From the NCBI RefSeq assembly GCF_900089835.1, contig NZ_OANU01000064.1, positions 1 to 64,000 on the forward strand: 64,000 nt of DNA, written 5' to 3'. This DNA is from Vibrio thalassae (GTDB lineage Bacteria; Pseudomonadota; Gammaproteobacteria; Enterobacterales; Vibrionaceae). Position numbers and translations under genes: made by a program. The stretch's first letter is position 1. Every line of letters begins with the position of its first letter. The notes under the pieces are model-generated. The model made no database searches. It saw only the letters and a list, made by a program, of their open reading frames with translations, and was not told the DNA's origin. Shown in pieces: positions 1 through 8,106 of this stretch.

Positions 1-138
1 TTCTAAATACTTATTCTTCCAATCGTGCAGAGTAGAGATATGCATACCTTCATTATCTGCAAACTCCCGCAAGGATAAACCACTTTCAACAAACCTGCGA
101 ATAGTTGCTTTCTTATGCTCTTCTGAATAACGCTTCAC
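1..138 (-). mobile_element. 5' end of an insertion-sequence transposase OrfA-type gene (partial)
   Basis: Reading leftwards from a GTG at 138 gives an open frame of 46 codons that runs off the window edge. It encodes a basic helix-turn-helix of the kind that opens IS3/IS66-type OrfA proteins (KRYSEEHKKATIRRF, then a second helix ending STLHDWKNKYL). No ATG lies upstream in frame. The frame sits just inside the end of an element that interrupts the neighbouring ABC permease gene. Family assignment beyond OrfA-like HTH is not possible from 46 residues. Confidence 0.7.
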
Positions 139-212
139 TTAATTAAACTTACCGCTCCCTGTTTTACTTTTATTGAGGATTAAGGGCGACAACTATCCTG
201 ACACAGGGGGTT
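139..212. mobile_element. Terminal segment of the insertion sequence
   Basis: Between the transposase start and the last recognisable permease codons lies a short non-coding stretch. Read on the minus strand it contains TGTCAGGATAGTTGTCGCCC, which looks like an IS terminal inverted repeat beginning with TG. The exact boundary cannot be fixed because the other end of the element and any target duplication are outside the window. Confidence 0.5.
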
Positions 213-1064
213 GATGATGGTGATAAAGGCAAGAATGGCCATGAGAATCACCGAGATTGCTGCAGCAAGGTTCGGTTCTAAGAACAAATCGCCAGACACC
301 AAACTCGCAATTCGTACCGTAATCACATTGTAGTTACCGGTTGTTAGTGCGTAGACGCTCGCATACGCGCCCATGGCATTGGCGACGAGAATAATGAAGG
401 TGCCAAGTAGAGCTGGTGATAACACCGGAAGGGCTATTTGAGTCCAATATTGATGCGTTTTGGCACCGAGCAACGCAGATGCCGACTGCCAATCATCTTG
501 CAGCGCATCAAAAGCAGGATAAAGCAGCAACACACCAAGTGGGACCTGGAAATAGATATAGATAGCCAGTAGTCCCCACCTGCCATACAGGTTGAAACCT
601 TCAATCAACCCATATTGCTTCAGCAGCAGCGTGACGGCACCGTTAACCCCTAAAATAATAATGAACGCAAATGCCAACGGCACACCAGCGAAGTTGCTGC
701 TCATATTAGTAAAAGCAATCACGCCATCACGAAGCTTGCTGTCCACTCGGCGCAGTGATGATACCAACAGAGCAGCGATAGCCAACCCTATGACACTCGA
801 CCAAATCGATAGCCAAATACTGTTGCTAAAGGCCTGCATCATAAAACTCGAATCGATGACCTCTGCATAGTTCTCAAACGAAAACACGCCATCATATTGA
901 AAACTATTGAAGAAGACCCAAACCATGGGAGCAAGCTGAAACAGGTAGAAAAACAGCACAAATGGCGCAAGCCAGAGTAGCGGTTTGAACTTGTTCCACA
1001 GTGATTGTTTTCTGCTTATTCGCTGCTCATCTGAACAAGCAGGTGTTAATGCTGCGCCACTCAT
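180..1064 (-). pseudogene. ABC transporter inner-membrane permease, 3' end replaced by IS sequence
   Basis: This is a binding-protein-dependent transport permease of the Fe3+/2-aminoethylphosphonate/spermidine type, with about six hydrophobic segments and an EAA-like loop (SASLLGAKTHQYWTQIALP region). The ATG at 1064 overlaps the stop of the upstream phosphodiesterase gene (ATGA), so the two are translationally coupled; an in-frame start further upstream at 1133 would lie inside that gene. The protein keeps family-like sequence up to FITIIN and then ends in eight residues (PLCQDSCRP) encoded by the insertion sequence. Only the extreme C-terminus is lost, so some function is conceivable, but the operon downstream (ATPase, second permease) is separated from its promoter by the element. 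Confidence 0.8.
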
Positions 1065-1867
1065 AATGCAATCAATTCCGGTGAGTAAGGCTTGCGATGT
1101 TCTAGTCCAAGCAACTGACAACAGATGCCACAAAGCTCCGTTTGATTCACATCCGTTGCGGCATGGGTAAACTGATCACCAATAACAAACAGTGGCACTT
1201 CGCGCTCTTCAGGCAAAATACCGCCATGCGACAAGTCATTATTCATACCGTGATCACTGGTGATCATCACTTGATAGCCCGCCTCTACCCACGTCGTAAG
1301 GTAGTTAGATAGAAAAATATCGGCGGCTCTCGCACTGTTTCGATACTGCCTAGAATCGAGACCATGCTTATGCCCAGTATTGTCGATGTTCATAGGATGT
1401 ATCAGTAAAAAGTCGGGGTGATATTTCTGCCTCACGGATTCGGCATCAAGGAACAGAGCTTCGTCAGGATAATGATCCCAATGATAGAAACGACCATATT
1501 GAATGTTCAACGATTCATCATCAGTGAATCTATCGCGCACTGCATTATAGGGCGCACGGTTATAGAGTTCGCTAACCCAATGATACGCTGCGGCCGCGGT
1601 TACTTTGCCCTGAGATTTCGCCAAGCTGAATACCGATTCTTGATTCGACAAACGAACGATTTCATTATTTACGATGCCACTTATGACGGGAGGAACTCCG
1701 GTCAAAATGCACTCATAGAGTGGTCTAGACATGGAAGGGAGTTCGCATTGAATGGGGTACAACGTCGCTTTTTGTTGCTCGATTAAGCCATTCAAGTAGC
1801 CCATGCAATCACGGGCTACTTGATAATTGAGACCATCGAGGACAACAAGGATAACCTTATTGCTCAT
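1061..1867 (-). CDS. Alkaline-phosphatase-superfamily phosphodiesterase / nucleotide pyrophosphatase-like enzyme
   Basis: A 268-residue protein of the type I phosphodiesterase/nucleotide pyrophosphatase branch of the alkaline phosphatase superfamily. The N-terminal metal site is visible as VILVVLDGLN (Asp11), and the second metal cluster as HPMNIDNTGHKHG and MITSDHGMN near residues 165-215. There is no signal peptide, so the enzyme is expected to act in the cytoplasm on a substrate imported by the flanking ABC transporter. It lies between the binding-protein gene and the permease gene in one minus-strand operon and overlaps the permease start by four bases. By family it could release phosphate from a phosphodiester or phosphonoacetate-like compound; the substrate is not known. 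Confidence 0.75.
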   Translation of the reverse strand: MSNKVILVVLDGLNYQVARDCMGYLNGLIEQQKATLYPIQCELPSMSRPLYECILTGVPPVISGIVNNEIVRLSNQESVFSLAKSQGKVTAAAAYHWVSELYNRAPYNAVRDRFTDDESLNIQYGRFYHWDHYPDEALFLDAESVRQKYHPDFLLIHPMNIDNTGHKHGLDSRQYRNSARAADIFLSNYLTTWVEAGYQVMITSDHGMNNDLSHGGILPEEREVPLFVIGDQFTHAATDVNQTELCGICCQLLGLEHRKPYSPELIAL

Positions 1868-1893
1868 ACTTACCTCTGTATAAAAGTCTCAAA

Positions 1894-2970
1894 TTACTGT
1901 TGGTGAATCAGTACGTTTTCTTGCCACTGGCGAGGCAGACGACGCGCTGACTTTTCCCAAGCTTTAAAGTCTGTGACTGGATGAACGTTACCGTATTGGT
2001 CGTTGGCAATCAGTTTAGCTTGTACCGATTCAGGTAACTTGACGTTGGAACGAATTGGACGTGCGTAACCTTCAGCTAGGTTGATCTGTCCTCGGTCACT
2101 GAAGATGTATTCACGAGCTAATTTTGCAGCGTTAGGGTTTTTCGCATACTTGTTGATGATCGTGGTGTAACCGGAGATCACTGAGCCATCTTGCGGAATA
2201 TTGACGCTAAAGCGTGAGCGGTCAATTTGGTCACGATAACTAAGCGCATTGAAATCCCAAAGGATTGCCACTTCTACTTCACCTTTCTCAAGGTTGGCAA
2301 TACTAGGGTCAGTGAATGATAGACGCCCTTGCTTGGCAAGCTTAGAGAAAAAATCAATCGCTGGGCCAAGGTTAGACTCATCGCCACCGTTAGCGAAAGC
2401 TGCCGCCAATACGGCATTATTAGCCTGCGCTGCCACACCCACATCGCCGACCGTCACTTTGTAGTCGCCCTCAAGAAGGTCTTGCCAGGTTTTTGGGGCA
2501 TCTTTGACCAAGTTGTTGTTTGAGATAAACGCGATAGTCCCTGTGTATGCCAGTGCCCAGTGGCCGTCTTTATCTTTAGCCCAATCAGGAATCTCGTCCC
2601 ATGTGGTAGGCTTATACGCTTGCGTTACGCCCTTTTGAACCGCCACTCGAGCAAACGCAAAACCGACATCGCCAATATCGGCAGTTGCATTTTTCTTTTC
2701 CGCTTCAAACTTAGCAATTTCCTGTGCCGAGCTCATATCCGTATCTTGGTGCTTAAGTCCATAATCAGACTTAAGGTCGTTCCAAGTATCTTTCCAGTTT
2801 GCCCAACTATCAGGCATCCCCACACTGTAAACCGCACCTTCCTGCTTCGCCGCTTCTGTAAGAGCAGTGACGCTATCGTTAGAAAAAGCAGTGGAAGAAA
2901 TCGCAGTGGCAATAAGTGTCACAGCACTGAGTTTTGCGGTGATACTTGCACGGTTAAGCAAAGTTTTCAT
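1894..2970 (-). CDS. Periplasmic substrate-binding protein of an Fe3+/phosphonate-type ABC transporter
   Basis: A 358-residue extracellular solute-binding protein (family 1, FbpA/PhnS-like fold). The first 30 residues form a signal peptide (basic start, hydrophobic core, cleavage after TAFS). The mature part contains the features of ligand-binding clamshell proteins: EAAKQEGAVYSVG near the start, TWQDLLEG in the middle and REYIFSDRGQ near the end. It is the first gene of the operon with the phosphodiesterase (26-bp gap) and the truncated permease. The divergent GntR/UTRA gene across a roughly 220-bp promoter region is the likely regulator. Association with a phosphodiesterase favours an organophosphate or phosphonate ligand over iron, but this is inference. 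Confidence 0.8.
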   Translation of the reverse strand: MKTLLNRASITAKLSAVTLIATAISSTAFSNDSVTALTEAAKQEGAVYSVGMPDSWANWKDTWNDLKSDYGLKHQDTDMSSAQEIAKFEAEKKNATADIGDVGFAFARVAVQKGVTQAYKPTTWDEIPDWAKDKDGHWALAYTGTIAFISNNNLVKDAPKTWQDLLEGDYKVTVGDVGVAAQANNAVLAAAFANGGDESNLGPAIDFFSKLAKQGRLSFTDPSIANLEKGEVEVAILWDFNALSYRDQIDRSRFSVNIPQDGSVISGYTTIINKYAKNPNAAKLAREYIFSDRGQINLAEGYARPIRSNVKLPESVQAKLIANDQYGNVHPVTDFKAWEKSARRLPRQWQENVLIHQQ

Positions 2971-3193
2971 TGTCTCTATCCCTCTGGACTAGGTCAGTAA
3001 GTTCACTTTTTATGCTATGTGGGGAATGTGACAATTTATGTGCCTGTATTTGACGTTTTTATTGAGGTTAGATGGCAGTTATGCGTCAACTTTATGAAAA
3101 CCAGTGACTGATAAGTCAGTTTCTGCTGTCATGAAACTGTTACTCGCCTGTCGTATCTTGTTGATGCCGATGAATCATGGACTAGATCACTCA

Positions 3194-3910
3194 ATGCCAA
3201 TCCAAACCACACAGCTCAGTAAAATAAAGACGACCATTCGAGAACAAATCCAAAGTAATATCATGATTGCAGGCCAGAAACTGCCATCCGAGCGAGACCT
3301 TAGCGAGCTGTTTTCTACTACGCGTATTACCATTAAAGATGCGCTGACTTCACTAGAAACTGAAGGATTGATTTATCGAGAGGAACGTCGAGGTTGGTTT
3401 GTCTCTCCAGAACGTATTCGCTATAACCCATTGTCGCGCAGTCACTTTCATCAGATGATCCGCGAGCAGCATCGTATTGCGGAAACTAAGCTAGTCAGTG
3501 TAAGAAGTGAAATGGCGAGCGGAATGTACGCCAAGGCATTGGCCGTAGATACCATTACACCCATCCATATTGTGGAACGCTTAAGGTATATCGATGGTCG
3601 GGTCGTGCTGTTTGTAGAGAACTGTCTGATCGCCGCCCTATTCCCCAAAATATTGGAACAGAACCTGACACTATCGCTCACTAAGTGCTACCAAGAGAAA
3701 TACCAATTTAAGACCCAACGTTCACACTTTGACGTCATCCCTACGTCCGCTCCAAGTCATGTGGCACGAGCCCTTAACTTGGTGGAGGGACAACCCGTTG
3801 TCAAAATCTGCCGAGTGAACTTTAACCAATATGGGGTATTAATGGATTGTGAGTTTGAGTATTGGCGGCCCGACGCCATGATGATTTGTATTGATAGCGA
3901 ATCGCAATGA
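3194..3910 (+). CDS. GntR-family transcriptional regulator with UTRA ligand domain
   Basis: The protein has an N-terminal winged helix (LSKIKTTIREQIQSN, then LPSERDLSELFSTTRITIKDAL) and a C-terminal UTRA domain of the HutC/PhnF subfamily (residues about 75-235). The ATG at 3194 places the helix at the usual distance from the N-terminus; in-frame starts at 3104, 3131, 3164 and 3170 add a non-conserved leader and none has a clear Shine-Dalgarno. The gene is divergent from the ABC/phosphodiesterase operon, which it most likely controls, with the imported compound or a breakdown product as effector. It ends one base before the convergent AraC gene. Confidence 0.8.
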   Translation: MPIQTTQLSKIKTTIREQIQSNIMIAGQKLPSERDLSELFSTTRITIKDALTSLETEGLIYREERRGWFVSPERIRYNPLSRSHFHQMIREQHRIAETKLVSVRSEMASGMYAKALAVDTITPIHIVERLRYIDGRVVLFVENCLIAALFPKILEQNLTLSLTKCYQEKYQFKTQRSHFDVIPTSAPSHVARALNLVEGQPVVKICRVNFNQYGVLMDCEFEYWRPDAMMICIDSESQ

Positions 3911-4723
3911 TCAAGAAAAGCGCTTTCTATATTGTGAAGGGGAAACACCTTGTAGGCGTGAAAAGGCATGCGTAAAAGTGCTTTGTCCTGAAAAGCCCGT
4001 TAACTCAGCGACTTGACCAAGGTTTAAGTTGCCTTGCTCAATTAAGCGTTTTGCCGCATCGACACGTTTGTTCAATACATATTGATGAGGAGTAATACCA
4101 ATTTGCTCTTTAAACAGCATATGAAATTGGCTTTCGCCTAAAAATACGCTTCCAGCTAATTGAGCCACAGAGATCTTATGACACAGGTGCTGTTCAATGT
4201 AACGATCGATCTGTTCAAGATCGAATCGTGAGTCGCGAAGTGATGTTTTAAGATCCGAGATATGGCGCTGCAATAATGCTACGACCGTGTCATTACATGC
4301 GCGACTTAACAGCAAATCATCAGGGCTGCTTTTCATTTCCGCCACTAACAGTTGTATCAGCTTTTGAATTTGGATATCCAACTGAAAATACGTTTGGGAT
4401 TGAGATAACTCGTTGATTCTATGAAGAAGTATCGGATCGTCATTGTTAGGGAGAGGCATATTCAACACCAGAATATCAGGCTGATCAATCACCCCACCGA
4501 AAGCATGATCAAGGCCTGAGGTAACGACGCACCCTTGCCCCGGGCCAACAAGATTACCCAAACCACCGACTTCAAACTCCGATTTCCCCTTTAATCCAAT
4601 CACCACTTGGGTGTATTGGTGTTCATGGGAGTCCATATGTGACGGCAACCGAACGATTTCGGCTGGTTTTGGGGAAGCATGATCAAGGATGTCATTGTTT
4701 CGTGTCACCATGTTTCCGGCCAT
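3911..4723 (-). CDS. AraC-family transcriptional regulator with N-terminal cupin-like domain
   Basis: About 270 residues. The N-terminal half looks like a cupin sensor (HMDSHEHQYTQVVIGLKG); the C-terminal 100 residues are a double helix-turn-helix of the AraC type (LAGSVFLGESQFHMLFK and VAELTGFSGQSTFTHAF). The longer frame would need a TTG at 4771; the first ATG is at 4723 and a second at 4711 is an alternative start. The gene is convergent with the GntR regulator, the two stops directly abutting. Its own upstream region (4724-4940) carries two GATC palindromes, TTGATCAA and ATGATCAT. The target is not evident; it may act on distant genes. Confidence 0.75.
   Translation of the reverse strand: MAGNMVTRNNDILDHASPKPAEIVRLPSHMDSHEHQYTQVVIGLKGKSEFEVGGLGNLVGPGQGCVVTSGLDHAFGGVIDQPDILVLNMPLPNNDDPILLHRINELSQSQTYFQLDIQIQKLIQLLVAEMKSSPDDLLLSRACNDTVVALLQRHISDLKTSLRDSRFDLEQIDRYIEQHLCHKISVAQLAGSVFLGESQFHMLFKEQIGITPHQYVLNKRVDAAKRLIEQGNLNLGQVAELTGFSGQSTFTHAFSRLQGVSPSQYRKRFS
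4674..4688 (-). promoter_or_regulatory. RctB-type 12-mer-like site inside the AraC gene
   Basis: On the minus strand this reads CCTTGATCATGCTTC, identical over 15 bases to a site inside the origin (31462-31476) and to one arm of the inverted pair at 26757-26771. It contains the ATGATCA core with a Dam-methylatable GATC. Being inside a coding region it could be fortuitous. Confidence 0.35.
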
Positions 4724-4942
4724 CTTGTAAAATGAGATTCGATCCGCCGAGTATACCCATTTCAATAGCAATTGGAAAAAGTAATCACCACCAAGCTTCT
4801 GATAACGGGCACGGAGTGATGATTTTGTATCCCGCTTAGAACTGCGAAAAAGGATCTTTACTTGATCAAGCTTCCGGAACCATGATCATGAAGCGATAAG
4901 TTACGGTGGTTGTAATTTGTGCGATATCGATGATTGAGGCAT

Positions 4943-4968
4943 AAAAAAAGCTGCGAAAACCGCAGCTT
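4943..4968 (-). terminator. Rho-independent terminator of pdxH
   Basis: On the minus strand a stem AAGCTGCG / CGCAGCTT with loop GTTTT is followed by a run of seven Ts, 24 bp after the pdxH stop. Confidence 0.85.
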
Positions 4969-4991
4969 AGAAACAATATTTGCGCTAATGG

Positions 4992-5630
4992 TTACGGAGC
5001 GAGTCGTTCTGCATCCCATTGACCTTGACCATCTTTACTAAACAAGAAACGATCATGCAGTCGGTGTTCACCACCTTGCCAGAATTCAATAGATTCAGGA
5101 CGAATACGGTACCCCCCCCAAAATGACGGTACCGGGATTTCGCCTTTAGCGAATTTCTGCTTTAGCTCAAGGAACTTACCTTCAAGTACTCCACGAGTTG
5201 AGATGCGGCTACTCTGCCTACTCGCAATGGCGGCTAATTGGCTTTCTTTAGGGCGAGAGGTGAAATACTTCATGTTTTCCATCGCCGTAAGTTTTTCCGC
5301 AACACCAGTAATATGCACTTGTCGTTCCAAAGGATGCCAAGGAAAGTGCAAACTCACCTTACTATTATGTTCAATGTGTTGCGCTTTGCGGCTGCCTAAA
5401 TTGGTGTAAAAAACAAAACCTTCGTTATCTAAGTTTTTCAGCAGTACGATACGTTGAAACGGCATTCCGCGTTCGTCAACCGTTGCCACTGTCATCGCCG
5501 TAGGATCGGTCAATTTGGCGTCGACCGCTTGTTGCAACCAAAGATTAAATTGAACTATCGGATCGCTATTCAAGTCCTTTCGACGTAATCCCCCTTGAGA
5601 ATACTCTCGGCGGATATCTTCAATTCCCAT
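4992..5630 (-). CDS. pdxH: Pyridoxamine 5'-phosphate oxidase
   Basis: This FMN enzyme oxidises pyridoxine or pyridoxamine 5'-phosphate to pyridoxal 5'-phosphate in the B6 salvage/biosynthetic pathway. The 212-residue product matches the family throughout: [30 protein letters not shown] (FMN phosphate contact), SRQSS, and the C-terminal [12 protein letters not shown] signature that binds the substrate phosphate. The ATG at 5630 has AGGAG six bases upstream, preferable to the GTG two codons earlier. It is a single gene with its own terminator, divergent from the Lap cluster; V. cholerae has the same order on chromosome II. Confidence 0.95.
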   Translation of the reverse strand: MGIEDIRREYSQGGLRRKDLNSDPIVQFNLWLQQAVDAKLTDPTAMTVATVDERGMPFQRIVLLKNLDNEGFVFYTNLGSRKAQHIEHNSKVSLHFPWHPLERQVHITGVAEKLTAMENMKYFTSRPKESQLAAIASRQSSRISTRGVLEGKFLELKQKFAKGEIPVPSFWGGYRIRPESIEFWQGGEHRLHDRFLFSKDGQGQWDAERLAP

Positions 5631-5988
5631 AACCACTCCTCACGTTTTTCTTAAATTCTGCGCTCTAAACTACGAGAAAACAACCCGCTAGCGGGATGTT
5701 ATTATCGATTTTTGAATCCAATCCCCTAGTTTGTATCTATGCCCTCTGTTATCGGCAGCCAAATAGACAAATTTTCGATTATTCATTACGTTATATTCAT
5801 GAGTCTACTGCTAAACTTCTGAATAGTATTAAAAATTAATGACCAGATACCATTCTTGAGATATTCGTTTATTGTGAAATGTGCAGAGTAGATCGACTCT
5901 TTGTTATTGAAAAGGTTACATTTCATTAACGATGGTAATAAAATCAGATTATTAGATAAGTCCTAGCCATTTGGGTTTCGAGTTAAAC
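5631..5988. other. Divergent promoter region between pdxH and the lap operon
   Basis: No gene is seen. The region is AT-rich toward the lap side and holds a perfect 12-bp palindrome, CCCGCTAGCGGG (5684-5695), about 50 bp upstream of the pdxH start and about 290 bp upstream of the first lap gene. It should contain the promoters of both genes; no specific c-di-GMP regulator box could be recognised. Confidence 0.5.
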
Positions 5989-7380
5989 ATGGATAAAAAA
6001 GAATACAAAAAGGTTTCTGACGCTGAACTCGACTACATCGACGATAAAACAGCAGCCTTACTCCTCAATACCCCTACCAGTGCTCGGATCATGTTGTGGG
6101 TCATGGTGCTCTTTTTTATCTGTGCAGCGGTCTGGGCATCCTGGGCTGAGATAGATAAAGTAACTGTCGGACAAGGTAAGGTGATTCCTTCGTCACAAGT
6201 TCAGGTAATTCAGAACCTTGAAGGTGGCTTGGTCAAAGAGATTTTGGTCAAAGAAGGCGACAACGTGAAAAAAGGCCAACAACTGTTGCTTATTGATGAC
6301 ACACGTTTCCGCTCAGATTACCGAGAACGCGAACAACAAGTTCTCAACTTAACCGCTAACGTTTTACAACTATCCGCATCATTAGACAGCGTTAATATCA
6401 ATGAGAACGTCAAAGATGAAGATTGGCAAAAATCAGTGACTTTGGACTTCAACAAACTCACCTTTCAGCCGTCATTTGAAGAAGAAAATAAAGCACTGGT
6501 CGCTAGGCAACGAGCTGAATATCGCCAAGACCTTGATGAGCTAAGCAATGAACTTTCCGTTATTGACCAACAAGTTCGTCAAAAACAGCAGGACCTGATA
6601 GAAATCCAAGCACGAGTTAACAACCTCAGAGAAGGCTATAATCTTGCACGTGATGAGTTGAATATCACTAAGCCCCTTGCCGACGAGGGTGTTGTTCCCA
6701 AAGTCGAATTGTTAAAACTTCAGCGTCAGGTTAATGACACTCGACGTGAGTTAACCTCCACAGAACTGAAGGTCCCTGCTTTAAAATCCGCTATTCAAGA
6801 GTCCATGTTAGGTCGCATTGATATTGCACAAAAATTCCGTTCAGAACAACAAGAAAAGCTCAATCAAGCCCAAGATAAACTTTCTTCTATGACCGAATCA
6901 GCAATTGGCTTAGAAGATCGTGTGAACCGCACCGTTGTAGTCTCTCCCGTTAACGGCACGGTAAAAACCTTAAACGTCAATACTGTAGGTGGCGTTATTC
7001 AACCTGGAATGGATATCGTGGAGATTGTACCAACCGAGGACAGTTTGTTGGTGGAGGCAAAAATTGCGCCACAAGACATTGCTTTCTTGAGACCCGGCCT
7101 TCATGCCATCGTCAAGTTCAGTGCCTATGACTTCACCAAGTACGGTGGATTAGATGGCACTGTGGAGCATATCAGTGCCGACACGACTCAAGACGAAGAA
7201 GGTAACAGTTTCTATATCGTAAGAGTAAGAACCGACAAAACCAATTTCGGGCATGATGAACAACTTCCGATAATTCCAGGCATGACGGCTTCTGTCGACA
7301 TTATTACGGGTAAGAGAACGGTTCTTGATTATCTACTCAAACCAATATTGAGTGCGCAAAATAACGCGCTGAAAGAATAA
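5989..7380 (+). CDS. lapC: HlyD-family type I secretion membrane-fusion protein (LapC homologue)
   Basis: The 463-residue periplasmic adaptor links the inner-membrane ABC exporter to an outer-membrane channel. One transmembrane helix lies at about residues 33-52 (MLWVMVLFFICAAVWASWAEI), followed by a lipoyl half-motif (VIQNLEGGLVKEILVKEGDNVKKGQ), a long coiled coil (about 120-310, rich in Q/E/L) and the C-terminal beta-barrel of the family (IPGMTASVDIITGKRTVLDYLLKP). The ATG at 5989 is preferred to a TTG at 5971. It is the first gene of a four-gene operon with lapG, lapD and lapB. The TolC/LapE-type outer-membrane partner is not in the window. Confidence 0.92.
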   Translation: MDKKEYKKVSDAELDYIDDKTAALLLNTPTSARIMLWVMVLFFICAAVWASWAEIDKVTVGQGKVIPSSQVQVIQNLEGGLVKEILVKEGDNVKKGQQLLLIDDTRFRSDYREREQQVLNLTANVLQLSASLDSVNINENVKDEDWQKSVTLDFNKLTFQPSFEEENKALVARQRAEYRQDLDELSNELSVIDQQVRQKQQDLIEIQARVNNLREGYNLARDELNITKPLADEGVVPKVELLKLQRQVNDTRRELTSTELKVPALKSAIQESMLGRIDIAQKFRSEQQEKLNQAQDKLSSMTESAIGLEDRVNRTVVVSPVNGTVKTLNVNTVGGVIQPGMDIVEIVPTEDSLLVEAKIAPQDIAFLRPGLHAIVKFSAYDFTKYGGLDGTVEHISADTTQDEEGNSFYIVRVRTDKTNFGHDEQLPIIPGMTASVDIITGKRTVLDYLLKPILSAQNNALKE

Positions 7381-7389
7381 AGGATTGTA

Positions 7390-8100
7390 GTGTTACGAAT
7401 CGAGCGGACGGGAGGTCTGCAAACTAAGTTCAAAACCGCACTGTTGGTATGCGGGGTAATCACAGCTATTTCTTTGGCTGGGCACAGTGACGCCTATACC
7501 AAGCAAGAGCAGCGTTGGATAAGCACCGTAGCAAAAACGTATGGGCCTCGAGCCGGTAAACGTGTCGAAACTTGGCGCACTGTTATCGAAGATTTACAGG
7601 GTAAATCGGAGAAAGAGCAACTTGCTGGAGTGAATCAGTTTTTCAATCAACTCAACTTTGTCGACGACATACATTTATGGGGTAAGAAAGACTACTGGGC
7701 CACACCACTAGAATTTTTGGGCAGTAATGCAGGTGATTGTGAAGACTTTACTATTGCTAAGTACTTCTCACTACTTGAACTCGGTATTCCAGACAAAAAA
7801 CTGAGGCTTGTGTACGTCAAAGCCATCGAATTGAACCAATTTCACATGGTACTCGCTTACTACGAGACACCGCGTTCACAACCGCTGATTTTGGATAACC
7901 TGATTGGTGAGATTAAACCCGCTTCTAAGCGAGGCGATTTACTACCGATCTACAGCTTTAATGGTCGCAACTTGTGGACCATGAAAACCACCCAAGGCAA
8001 ATTAGCCGGAAAGTCGTCGAGACTGAAATTATGGAATGATTTGCGAAGCCGAGAGCGTTCATTGACGTTAAGGAAACCTAAGGTAAATTACGACGAGTAA
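7390..8100 (+). CDS. lapG: Periplasmic transglutaminase-like cysteine protease (LapG homologue)
   Basis: LapG proteases clip LapA-type adhesins behind their N-terminal retention module, releasing the cell from the surface. The catalytic triad is visible: Cys117 in NAGDCEDF, His152 in FHMVLAYY and Asp169 in LILDN, with spacing close to that of the Pseudomonas enzyme. A signal-peptide-like hydrophobic stretch spans about residues 15-31. The start is a GTG at 7390 with AGGA five bases before it. Expected target: the TAAG site at residues 94-97 of the adhesin encoded at 12548-21628. LapD, encoded next, should sequester it at high c-di-GMP; the family needs calcium. Confidence 0.92.
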   Translation: MLRIERTGGLQTKFKTALLVCGVITAISLAGHSDAYTKQEQRWISTVAKTYGPRAGKRVETWRTVIEDLQGKSEKEQLAGVNQFFNQLNFVDDIHLWGKKDYWATPLEFLGSNAGDCEDFTIAKYFSLLELGIPDKKLRLVYVKAIELNQFHMVLAYYETPRSQPLILDNLIGEIKPASKRGDLLPIYSFNGRNLWTMKTTQGKLAGKSSRLKLWNDLRSRERSLTLRKPKVNYDE

Positions 8101-8106
8101 ACAATT

